A stretch of DNA of 64,000 nt, taken from assembly GCA_902773005.1 (NCBI GenBank), contig CACYCS010000018.1, forward strand, positions 1 to 64,000. The letters run 5' to 3'. A program made the position numbers and the translations under genes. How positions within the stretch are numbered: position 1 is the first letter of the stretch; every line of letters begins with the position of its first letter. Below, one piece after another: positions 9,524 through 18,100 of this stretch. A model generated the notes under the pieces. That model saw nothing but the letters and a program-made list of their open reading frames with translations. It did no database searches and was not told the origin of the DNA. Source of the DNA: an uncultured Erysipelotrichaceae bacterium (GTDB taxonomy: Bacteria > Bacillota_I > Bacilli_A > RFN20 > CAG-826).

Positions 9524-12500
9524 CCTTGATTGCCGTGAAGATGCCTACCTGGCCATCGATCTTCGCGAGGGAAATGATGTTGTCGGCATAGGGGGAGATG
9601 TAGGCAAAGCGGATAGAAGGGACGGAGATAATGAGCTGGATGCGGAGCTCCTTATAGAATTCGAGCATCTGGCGAATGCGCTCGCCGTCCATGTTATTGA
9701 ACGCTTCGTCGAAGCAGACGAGGCTGCTTGGCGAGTCGAGTTGCTTTTCAGGAAGCGCGAGCAAGGATTGGAAAGCACCAGCGATCAGGGCATAGAACGG
9801 AGTCTGGGTTTCGCCGCCGGACTTTGAATCCTGGTTCTTTGAGTAATACAGGGTGCTTTCGCCATCGTTCATCGTGATCTTGATATCGTAATTCAGGTAA
9901 TTCCTGTAATCGGTGATCTCGAGGCGGCGTTCCTTGAATTCGGGATCATCTTCCCTAGTCGAGAGGATATCGAAGACGGTTTGCAGGACTTCTTGCGAAG
10001 CGGTATCGAGGTCTTCGGAGAAAAGATCGTTCACGATGGAGTCCTGATTGGTCTCGATCGCGATATGGTAAACGCCTCCAAGGAGGGGATCGCTATTCTT
10101 GGTGCCTTTGAATTCGAACACTTCCTTATCGGAACCGAATGGGTGGTTCCTCAATGTTCTATTAAGCGAATCGATGGATTGCTTGGCATCATTTAGCGAA
10201 GCGCGGATGCGCGAGATGAAGTGCTCACGGAGTTCAAGTTCGGAACGGCTTCTCGCTTCCTCGACTTCGGGGATGAGCTTTGCGAGTTCGTCATTGACGA
10301 TCTTGTTGTAGCGCTTCACGAACTCGATGTAATTCTCGGGGTCGTATTTGAGCTCGTTCGGATAGGCGCTAACGTAATTGTTCATGGCACTGGAGATGAT
10401 GCGCTCGACGCGTTTGATCTCGGCTTCGTTAGGCCCTTTCGAATAAGCGACGAAATCGCGGAGTTCTTTGCCTTTCTTTCCTTCGGACAAAGTGTCGAGA
10501 TAATCGCCGAGGACAGTTAATTCAATCCCCTGCTCCTCGATTTTCTCCCTCTTCTGGGCGGAAAGGGAATCGATCTTCTTATGCAGCTCATCGGTCGCGG
10601 CGGAAAGCTCGCCGATATGGATGTTGCAGTTTTTTAGCTGCTCGCTTGCGCGAAGGGAGGCTTCGCGAGCAAGCGCGGCCTCTTTGCGCCTTTCCTCGAT
10701 CAATCCGGACATGCCAAGGATCTGGTTATTCGCGCCTTTGAGCTTTTTGATCTGATCGGAAATGGAGCGAAGCTCGGCATCGACTGAAGCAAATTCATGC
10801 CACAGATCGCCTTTTTCCAGAATCGTCCTTGCGTTGGAGCTATTGGCTTCGCGGATGATGCGATCATCGTCTTCGATCTTCTTGGCGATGTCTTTGAGCT
10901 CGGCCGTGAGCTCTTCTTTGCGCTTTATGTCGTCTTCGAGCCTGCGCTTGATGGATTCTTGGCCGATATAGGGTTTCTCCATGTCTTCGTTAAGGAGACG
11001 CCTCACGGCATTGCCATCGAAATATAGGCCTTCTTTGGTGATGGCGCGCTGGCCAGGCTTGAAGGATTCTTGACTCTCGACGAGCATGATGTCACCCAAA
11101 AGATGGTCGACATAGGCGCGCGGCTCACGCAGTTCGCGCTTCTCACCGTTCTTCTCGCTCCAAGCGGAGACCTTCCAAGAGATGGCGTTCGGCAAGATTG
11201 GGGTTTCGGCCTTATCATCGAAGGCGATGACGCCGACGCCGAAATAATCCTGAAGGTTGCTCGAAGCAAACACTTTGGTGGCGAGCGGGATGAAAGCCTT
11301 CGGCACAAACAAATCGAATCTCCGTTTGCCTAGGATTCCTTCAACCGCATTGCGCCATTCCGGGTCATTGATCTCGAGTTGGCTGCAAAGAGGGTAAAGC
11401 TGAAGGTTGGTGACGCCCTTCTCTTCTTTTGCCTTCTTCCTGATGGCGGCCATAAGAAGCTCAACATAGGGCGGGAAGGCATAGGCGTTTGCCTGAAGCT
11501 TCAAGATCTCCTCATCGAGTTCAGTAATGGATTTGGCGAGGGACGTGCGTTTGTTTTCGAGGTTGCCATGGTCTCTTGAAGTGGCGTTTAGAATCTCGGT
11601 GACGCGTTCAGAGTACTTGTTGAGCAAACCGACCAGCGCAGGGTAATCTTTGTTCTTTTTGATGAGCGAGAAGTCGAGCGAAGTTCCGATTCGCCTCGCC
11701 AAAGAGGCCTCGTTCTCCATCGAGGTTTCCCAAAGCCTCACATCGTTGCGCAGCGATTCGAATTTTATTTTGGTATCGCGCTCCGAAGCGTCTAGTTGGG
11801 CAAGGGCTTTGTATTCCTCGCTATTGGCGATCAAATCGGCGGCCATGTCCGCTTGATTCGCCTTTGCCGAATTGGCATCGCGATCTTTTTCGTATGCGGC
11901 AGCGGAGGCTTTTTCGATCTCTAGGCTCGCCTTGTTATGGCGAATTTGATCGGTTGCCGTATCGATTTGGGCATTGAATTCAAGGATTTGGAATCCGAAG
12001 CGCTTCTTCTTTAGCGTTTCATATAAGTCTTTGTTTTCGGCGATTGGCTTTAGGATTTCCATGCGCCTAGTCTCTTCGCGGAGCTGCTCCTGAATGAGGC
12101 GATAAGAGTCCGTGGTGGATTTGATGGAGGACAAATCGAGTTCCGCTTCCGGCAATAGGAAATCCGTGGCGAAACGCCCAATGTCTAGAAGCGGTTCAAA
12201 CGAGAGCGCCTTGGTGAAGAGGACCTCATATTTCTCGGGGTTGCCTAAAGCCCTAAGCACGGCAAGCCGCCTGCGCTTATCGGAAAGTTTGCGGCCGATT
12301 TCCTCAATCTCGAGGCCTTCTTCCTTCGCTTTGGACATCATCTCATCGAAGTTTCGAATCGAATTCTCGCCAAAGAACATCGTATTGGAATAGGTGCCGC
12401 CGGTAATCGTGTAGAATCTCGGGTCAGCCATCACGCCTTTGACGAGTTGCAAAACGCAGCCCAAGACGAATGGCGTGCCACGCGTTTCGTCAAAATATTC

Positions 12501-12785
12501 CGCGGCGATATGCCCGATGATGTCGCCGGAATCGCGCAGGAACTCCTGCCCTTCCGCGCCGGTTCTTGCGCGGAGGTAATTCGCGACCGTACGTCCGCTG
12601 GAAAGCGTATTGGCGGCCTGATTGAATTTGCAGGTTCCGCCCGATTGAAGGTAGTGGAGAGCGTCGAGGATCGTCGATTTGCCAGACCCGTTTTCGCCGG
12701 TTATGACGTTGATCATCCCAAAAGGGATTTCCTCATTCTCAAAGAAATGCCAGTTAATCAGCCTCAGCTTCGTTATCCGCTTCAT
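9513..12785 (-). CDS. jetC: Wadjet SMC-like ATPase subunit JetC
   Basis: JetC is the condensin motor of Wadjet, related to MukB and MksB. It extrudes DNA loops before JetD cuts. The protein has about 1090 residues. It has an N-terminal ATPase lobe (ITGENGSGKSTILDALHYL, residues 29-47) and two coiled-coil arms around a hinge-like globular centre. The C-terminal lobe has the signature SKSGGETQTP near residue 988 and the Walker B segment LVCFDEAFNNMDGE near residue 1023. The ATG at 12785 follows AAAGGAGGGC. The reading frame extends 22 codons further upstream, but that would lengthen the overlap with jetB. With this start it overlaps jetB by 32 nt. Confidence 0.93.
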   Translation of the reverse strand: MKRITKLRLINWHFFENEEIPFGMINVITGENGSGKSTILDALHYLQSGGTCKFNQAANTLSSGRTVANYLRARTGAEGQEFLRDSGDIIGHIAAEYFDETRGTPFVLGCVLQLVKGVMADPRFYTITGGTYSNTMFFGENSIRNFDEMMSKAKEEGLEIEEIGRKLSDKRRRLAVLRALGNPEKYEVLFTKALSFEPLLDIGRFATDFLLPEAELDLSSIKSTTDSYRLIQEQLREETRRMEILKPIAENKDLYETLKKKRFGFQILEFNAQIDTATDQIRHNKASLEIEKASAAAYEKDRDANSAKANQADMAADLIANSEEYKALAQLDASERDTKIKFESLRNDVRLWETSMENEASLARRIGTSLDFSLIKKNKDYPALVGLLNKYSERVTEILNATSRDHGNLENKRTSLAKSITELDEEILKLQANAYAFPPYVELLMAAIRKKAKEEKGVTNLQLYPLCSQLEINDPEWRNAVEGILGKRRFDLFVPKAFIPLATKVFASSNLQDYFGVGVIAFDDKAETPILPNAISWKVSAWSEKNGEKRELREPRAYVDHLLGDIMLVESQESFKPGQRAITKEGLYFDGNAVRRLLNEDMEKPYIGQESIKRRLEDDIKRKEELTAELKDIAKKIEDDDRIIREANSSNARTILEKGDLWHEFASVDAELRSISDQIKKLKGANNQILGMSGLIEERRKEAALAREASLRASEQLKNCNIHIGELSAATDELHKKIDSLSAQKREKIEEQGIELTVLGDYLDTLSEGKKGKELRDFVAYSKGPNEAEIKRVERIISSAMNNYVSAYPNELKYDPENYIEFVKRYNKIVNDELAKLIPEVEEARSRSELELREHFISRIRASLNDAKQSIDSLNRTLRNHPFGSDKEVFEFKGTKNSDPLLGGVYHIAIETNQDSIVNDLFSEDLDTASQEVLQTVFDILSTREDDPEFKERRLEITDYRNYLNYDIKITMNDGESTLYYSKNQDSKSGGETQTPFYALIAGAFQSLLALPEKQLDSPSSLVCFDEAFNNMDGERIRQMLEFYKELRIQLIISVPSIRFAYISPYADNIISLAKIDGQVGIFTAIKDGH

Positions 12786-13395
12786 TCTCGGGCCCTCCTT
12801 TATAATCTTCGATCCTTCTTGTGAGGTCATCGATGCTCGCGGCGTCGACAACGAGCAAAATAGAGCGATAGATCACGATCGGGGTCTCGCCGAAATTGAG
12901 ACCTTGATCGAAATCGATGATCTTGTGGCGACGGAGCGACTTAAGCGATTCGCGGAATTCGCTGGTCCTGCCGATGTTATCCGGATAGATCTCCGTCTTG
13001 TCGATCTGACGGGCGATTTCGCCAACCGTCGTGGAAATGGTCGCGTTGATCGAGGCCTTCGTCGATTCGTCATAGAAGATGCCGCGGAGCACGAGCAATA
13101 TGATGGTCTCAAGCTTACGAAGATGGACGCGGTTGCTATCTAGCTCAGTGCGGATGTAGATCACGCCTTTTTCAGCGTCGCTCACAAGATCGTAATCGAT
13201 GAAGGCGAAATAGGCGCGGAGGCCATTGATGAGATCGATTGCCTTCAGATAGTCTTTGCGGTCCTCATCGCGTTCCTTGACTAGGAATGTCTCGTCCAAT
13301 AGCTTCAGCGAGATGCGGGAAAACGCATCGCGATCGGAATCGCTTAGCCTTTCATAGGACTCTTTGAAATTCTTGAATGCTTCGTTTTTCGTCAT
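12754..13395 (-). CDS. jetB: Wadjet subunit JetB (KITE-like, DUF4194)
   Basis: JetB is the winged-helix KITE/MukE-like accessory subunit that binds the JetA kleisin. It has 213 residues, the family's usual size, with the DUF4194 features of an N-terminal helical part, a central AYFAFIDYDLVSDAEKGVIY strand region and a DNA-binding-like C-terminal half. It ends in an acidic tail (NEADNEAEAD). GAGGAGG precedes the ATG, 16 nt after the jetA stop. Identification rests on sequence character plus its exact position between jetA and jetC. Confidence 0.85.
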   Translation of the reverse strand: MTKNEAFKNFKESYERLSDSDRDAFSRISLKLLDETFLVKERDEDRKDYLKAIDLINGLRAYFAFIDYDLVSDAEKGVIYIRTELDSNRVHLRKLETIILLVLRGIFYDESTKASINATISTTVGEIARQIDKTEIYPDNIGRTSEFRESLKSLRRHKIIDFDQGLNFGETPIVIYRSILLVVDAASIDDLTRRIEDYKGGPENEADNEAEAD

Positions 13396-13411
13396 GGCGC
13401 GTCCTCCTCTA

Positions 13412-14860
13412 CTATCTTTTGATGATCAGGTAATCCTCGACTTGGTAGCCAAGGCAATCGAATTTGGTATTGAGTGGGGTCGATGTCGATATCGGGGCAT
13501 CAACTGCCGAGCAATACGCTGGGGCCAGCATCAGGAAGATGAATTCGTCCACTCCTGCAACTGATAGCTCGCTGGCTTTCATCTGGCTGCGCTCGCCGAG
13601 CTCCTTCTCCAAGAAGCCAAACACGGCTTCTGGGGCGTATTTGTCGTTGGCGGCAAGGATCTTGGCTGCCTTCTCGATCGCCTCGAGATTCTTTTTGGTT
13701 TGGTTGAATGGAAGTTCCCTTGGCGCGACTTTAGCAAGCGATCTCGCGGTATAGGGCGAATGCGAATCAAGCTGGTTGAACTTATGCATCTGGAAGGAAT
13801 CGCCGTAATCGAAATCTTCGCCTGGCATCTTCCAGAGTATGGTTTTCAATAACGATTGGATATCGCCTTTGATGTCGCGCTCGCTCGAGAGGCGGAAGCG
13901 GATCCTTTCGCTCGAATTCGAGACATAGGTCCTGTTTCTTGATGAGATTGTGGCCAAAGAGTACTCGATGTTATTCATCTGCTCGATGACGGTTTCGATG
14001 ACCTCGTCGATGAAGGCCCTGGCCAAATCCGCGGACTTCGGGTCGTCCTTTTTGAGCGCTTTGGTGAGAATGTAATCGTCGACGAGTTTTGCGTAGTTCT
14101 CAGGCGTGCGCATGTCCTCGAGCTTCAAAATGATTCGCCCGCTATATTTGTTTGGGTTATTTCTAGTCAAAAGGTTATGGAAGGCAACATAGGCGTTGAG
14201 CCTTTGGTAATCCACGGCGAGGCGATGGAGGATCTGCTTCTCAGAAAGGGTGTTGTCGCCCATCGCTTTTCCGACGAAGCGCTTGATGCGGGAATTAATG
14301 GAAAGCAAAGAGCGTGACAAGGCAGCGGAATCGCTTTGGATTGCCTGAAGCGAAGCGGTCGCGTTCTGATAATCGAAATTCTCGACGTTGCGGTACAGGG
14401 AAAGCAAAGATGCAGAATATTCGTTCGGATCATCTTCGTCGCGAAGAAGTCCAAGCAAGGCATTGAACACCGCAATGAATGCGCCAGTACGGGTGACAAT
14501 GGGGTTGAAGTTCTCGTCGATTTCGCGTTCCAGCCAGCCACGCGCTTCCAAAGAATGGACGAAGGCGCCTGCTTTCTCGCGAGGCGAATTGCCTTTATCC
14601 TCGGGGTCAGTGTCTTCGGGGATGCCGAATTCATGCTCCGGAGATTCGCCGATGTCGCCGACATTTCCGATCTGATAGGTCCGGATATATTCGCCAAGCA
14701 CGTCGACGAGCTTTTTTCTCGATAGCATGGTGAGCGAGCTTCCGAACGCGCGGTCGGTCTCGCAAAGCAATAAGAAATTGACCGCTTTGTTCTGCCCGGA
14801 CAACAAACCGAAAAAATTGGAGTTGATGATGTTAAAAAGGTCAGTCCTGCTCGAAGCCAT
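13412..14860 (-). CDS. jetA: Wadjet kleisin-like subunit JetA
   Basis: JetA bridges the JetC heads as a kleisin, in the manner of MukF. The protein has 482 residues. The N-terminal SSRTDLFNIINSNFFGLLSG block resembles JetA proteins of Firmicutes Wadjet operons. I think it is nearer the DUF5716-type (type II/III) than the DUF3375 (type I) JetA, but cannot prove this without a profile search. It is the first gene of the jetABCD operon. No Shine-Dalgarno sequence is present. A -10 box CATAAT ends 6 nt before the ATG, with AGGACA 17 bp upstream of it, so transcription should start on the A of the start codon, giving a leaderless mRNA. Confidence 0.85.
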   Translation of the reverse strand: MASSRTDLFNIINSNFFGLLSGQNKAVNFLLLCETDRAFGSSLTMLSRKKLVDVLGEYIRTYQIGNVGDIGESPEHEFGIPEDTDPEDKGNSPREKAGAFVHSLEARGWLEREIDENFNPIVTRTGAFIAVFNALLGLLRDEDDPNEYSASLLSLYRNVENFDYQNATASLQAIQSDSAALSRSLLSINSRIKRFVGKAMGDNTLSEKQILHRLAVDYQRLNAYVAFHNLLTRNNPNKYSGRIILKLEDMRTPENYAKLVDDYILTKALKKDDPKSADLARAFIDEVIETVIEQMNNIEYSLATISSRNRTYVSNSSERIRFRLSSERDIKGDIQSLLKTILWKMPGEDFDYGDSFQMHKFNQLDSHSPYTARSLAKVAPRELPFNQTKKNLEAIEKAAKILAANDKYAPEAVFGFLEKELGERSQMKASELSVAGVDEFIFLMLAPAYCSAVDAPISTSTPLNTKFDCLGYQVEDYLIIKR

Positions 14861-14866
14861 GCATAT

Positions 14867-14895
14867 ATTATGCGCGCGCTAGAGCGATTTGTCCT
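14867..14895 (-). promoter_or_regulatory. Promoter of the jetABCD operon
   Basis: The minus strand has AGGACA (14895 to 14890), a 17-bp spacer and CATAAT (14872 to 14867). The jetA ATG is at 14860, exactly where initiation is expected, so the operon message is predicted to be leaderless. Confidence 0.45.
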
Positions 14896-14966
14896 TAGAG
14901 TTTTTTACATTTGTTCGTCCATTGGAAAATCGATCAAAATAGGGAGGCATAAAATATACGAAAAAA

Positions 14967-15067
14967 CGCTTCCACAATACAGGGGGGACGAATTGTGGAA
15001 GCGATGACTATTTTAGTCACCTGCAAAAGTTTTTCAAGAACCAACATGCAAAAATATCAAATGTTGG
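14967..15067. promoter_or_regulatory. Cluster of three inverted repeats between divergent defence genes
   Basis: Three perfect inverted repeats lie side by side in the gap between jetA and the helicase. The first has 12-bp arms CGCTTCCACAAT / ATTGTGGAAGCG at 14967-14978 and 14992-15003, with a 13-nt spacer containing six G. The second is TGACTATTTTAGTCA at 15005-15019. The third has 7-bp arms CCAACAT / ATGTTGG at 15041-15047 and 15061-15067, again with a 13-nt spacer. None is followed by a U-run, so terminators are unlikely. They may be operators controlling one or both divergent genes, or folded elements in a leader RNA. The rest of the 273-bp gap is AT-rich and unremarkable. Confidence 0.6.
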
Positions 15068-15080
15068 CCCTGAGACGGTA

Positions 15081-15109
15081 ATGAAACCGCTTTACAAAAG
15101 ATTTATAAT
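15081..15109 (+). promoter_or_regulatory. Probable promoter of the DUF4011 helicase gene
   Basis: TATAAT at 15104-15109 is preceded, after 17 bp, by ATGAAA (4 of 6 matches to TTGACA). Initiation near 15116 gives a leader of about 18 nt ending in GGAGG before the ATG at 15134. The -35 region sits 14 bp from the last inverted repeat. Confidence 0.5.
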
Positions 15110-15133
15110 CGAATCCGCACGGAGGCCTATCCA

Positions 15134-18100
15134 ATGGACGATCAGCAATTACGCATTAGTCTCGAAATGGGACGCACTTTTTCTTTTCTCGAATACCATA
15201 GCGATGCGCTTGTCAAAGCAAGCGATCCTTCGATTTTCACAACTCCGTTTTCCTTCCTGCGCAAGGTAGAAATCGAAAACCTCACCGATCAAGATATCGT
15301 TGGAGCAACTCTTGCGCTTGAGTTCTCCAATCCGATTTTCTCCTGCGACCCACTTCCGCTTCCTGGCCTTCCCTCGCATCAGGAAACCGTGCTGAACCCC
15401 CTGCCCTCCATTTCAATCGATAGGAAAGCTCTTTATGCTTTAACCGAATCCGATGTTTGCGAAATCACCGCAAAAGTCCTCTCTTCGGACGGGAACGTCA
15501 TTTTCACGACCCACCGTTCCGCGAAGCTTTTGCCCATTTCCATGCCTAGCGAAGACCCCGAAGCCCGCGATGCCTTGATGACCAAATACGTTATCACCGA
15601 TTTCCCCGAGATGAGCCTCATCCACCACATGGCAATCGAAGAAAACGGCGGAAGGCCGCTCATCGGATACCAGAACACCCGCTACGATGGATCGATCGAC
15701 TCCGACGCGATTGTCCATGAAGTCGAGTGCATCTACAAAGCGCTCCACAAATACGGCATCACTTACGCGAACCCTCCCCACTCCTCCGAAGTCTTCCAGA
15801 AAGTTCGCCTTCCCATGACCGTCCTGAAAGACCGTCTTGGGACTTGCCTTGACCTCGCGATTCTCTGCTGCGCATGCATAAGCGAGATCGGGATCCGCTC
15901 CATCCTTTTCCTAGAGAAAGAACACGCATACTCCGGCTTCTTCCTTGACGAGAAAACCCAATATGTCCCCGTCGAGAAGAACCTAAGCATCGTCCTGAAT
16001 CAGGTTACCGGGACCAAGAAGATTGTCGTTCCCTTTGAGACAACCTTGATTTCCAGCGAGTCGAATGCCTCGTTCGCCGCCGCGATTCAATCCGCGACCG
16101 ATCGCTTGAAATCTCACCAGCCCGGGTTCAAGGCCATCGACATCGATTTCTGCCACACCGGGGCATATAAACCGCTTCCCGTGCCAAAAGACGAAGAAGC
16201 AAACATCGATTTTACGATAGAGCCTACCGCGATAAGCGAGACCGCGCTCACCTCGATTCGCGATTATCAATTCCGTCCGATCAATTCAGGCGAAGAGCAA
16301 AACCGCTTCACCACCTGGGAAAAGAAATTATTGGATCTCTCCGCCGGGAACAAGCTCGTGAATTTCAAATTCGCGAAAGGGAATTCCAACTGCATCATGT
16401 TTCCGAAGCAAGACGGCAAAGCCCTGTATGACTATCTGCGCTTCAGCGAGAAGAATAACTTCAAGATCCGCTTCCTTCAGGGCAATGAGAAAGAACTCAT
16501 CGGGGTCACGCAGGAAACGACCGATGAACTCCGCGCCCAAAACATCCTTCTCGCATATGGGTCGCCAACGGTTCTCAAGAAATTGATCCGCGCATCCAAT
16601 TCCTCCAAGGAAGAAACGGGTAGCCCTACCCTTTATTTGGCGCTAGCGAGCATCACAAACGAAAAGCTCAAGATGACCGCGCCGCTGCTACTACTTCCTG
16701 TAAGCGTCACCAAAGATAGGCTTGGCGAAGACTTCACGGCGGAATTCGATTTCGATGACCTGATGCTCAACAAAACCTTCTTCGAATATTGCAAACTCAA
16801 GACAGGGGTCGACTATTCTTCGGTTTATGGGCTTTCCGGCAACGATGAGTTCAACGACATTGTGAACACCATCCAGCAGATGACCGTCGGCAGTTTGTCG
16901 ATCGATAGCCAATGCTTCTTCCTCGCGAACTTCACCTTCTCGCATTACGTCATGTGGTCCGACATCCACAACAGACGCGATGAGCTTCAGGCGAATCCGG
17001 TCGTCGCGAGTTTGCTCAAGAACGAATCCGAAATCGTTAACGAGGAAAGCGAAGAAACATCTGACCTCGATCAGTTGGACGAGATGTCTAGCTTTGCCGC
17101 GCCGCTTCCTTACGACTCGACCCAGCTCAAAGCGATCGTCGAGGCGGGCAAAGGAAATTCGTTCATCCTCGATGGCCCGCCGGGAACTGGCAAAAGCCAA
17201 ACCATCGTCAACATGATCATCAATGCCTTCTACCATGGCAAGACGGTCCTATTCATCGCCGAGAAGATGGCGGCTTTGAACGTGGTTCGCAACCGACTCG
17301 AGAAGCTCGGGCTTTCCCGCTTTGCCCTTGAGCTCTACTCCAATAAAGCAAACAAGGCCTCGGTATTCAATCAGCTTGGGGAATCGCTGAATCTCGGCGC
17401 GCAGGCTTCCGCCGGGGATTTCGAAGGGAAATGCCTCGAGATCAAGAATAGGAAGAAAGAACTTGGCCAAGAACTCAAGAAGCTCCACCGCAAGAACGGC
17501 CTCTACTACTCCTTATACGAAGCGATCAACAATCGCCTTCTTTCCAATGAAGCCGCGGGCAAGATCTCGCTTGACGAGGATTTCGCCTCAAGTTACGATG
17601 GGCCAAAGGATGTCACAATCCGTGCCGCGCTTAGCGATATTCATAGCCTCGCCGACTCGATTCCTAACTTCGACGCAAGTCCTTTGAAGCGGCTTAAAAT
17701 CCACAAATTCGACTACACGGATCAAACGGAATTGGTTTTGAAATACCAAGTTCTACAAAGTGCCTTGCGCGATTTGAAAGGCGCTTACGAAGCATTCGCA
17801 GGCAGCGCAAGCGTCACCAAAACCCCGAATCGGAGGCAATTTCAGGACATCATCTTAATCTATGGACTCACCTTCCGCGGATCGATCCGCGGGGACGCGC
17901 TCATCGAGACCGACGTTTTCAAAAACGACACCTTGAACCTCGAGGCTTTGAATTTGATCCTTGATCTTGGCGCGATTCAAGAGAAATGGGCGAAGAAGTT
18001 CAAACCAGATGTCTTCACCGCGATCGACGCAGCCGAGTTAAACGCCTTCATTGAAGCCAATAGCGGGCTGTTTGCCAAAGGCAAGGTCAAGAAACGCTTT

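Noticed and set aside
9513-14860. Housekeeping MukBEF-type condensin
   Set aside because: A fourth gene with a TOPRIM nuclease (JetD) is present and overlaps the motor gene, which defines Wadjet and not MukBEF.
15081-15095. A third cre site before the helicase
   Set aside because: TGAAACCGCTTTAC misses the two last consensus positions, and the same bases serve as a -35 region.
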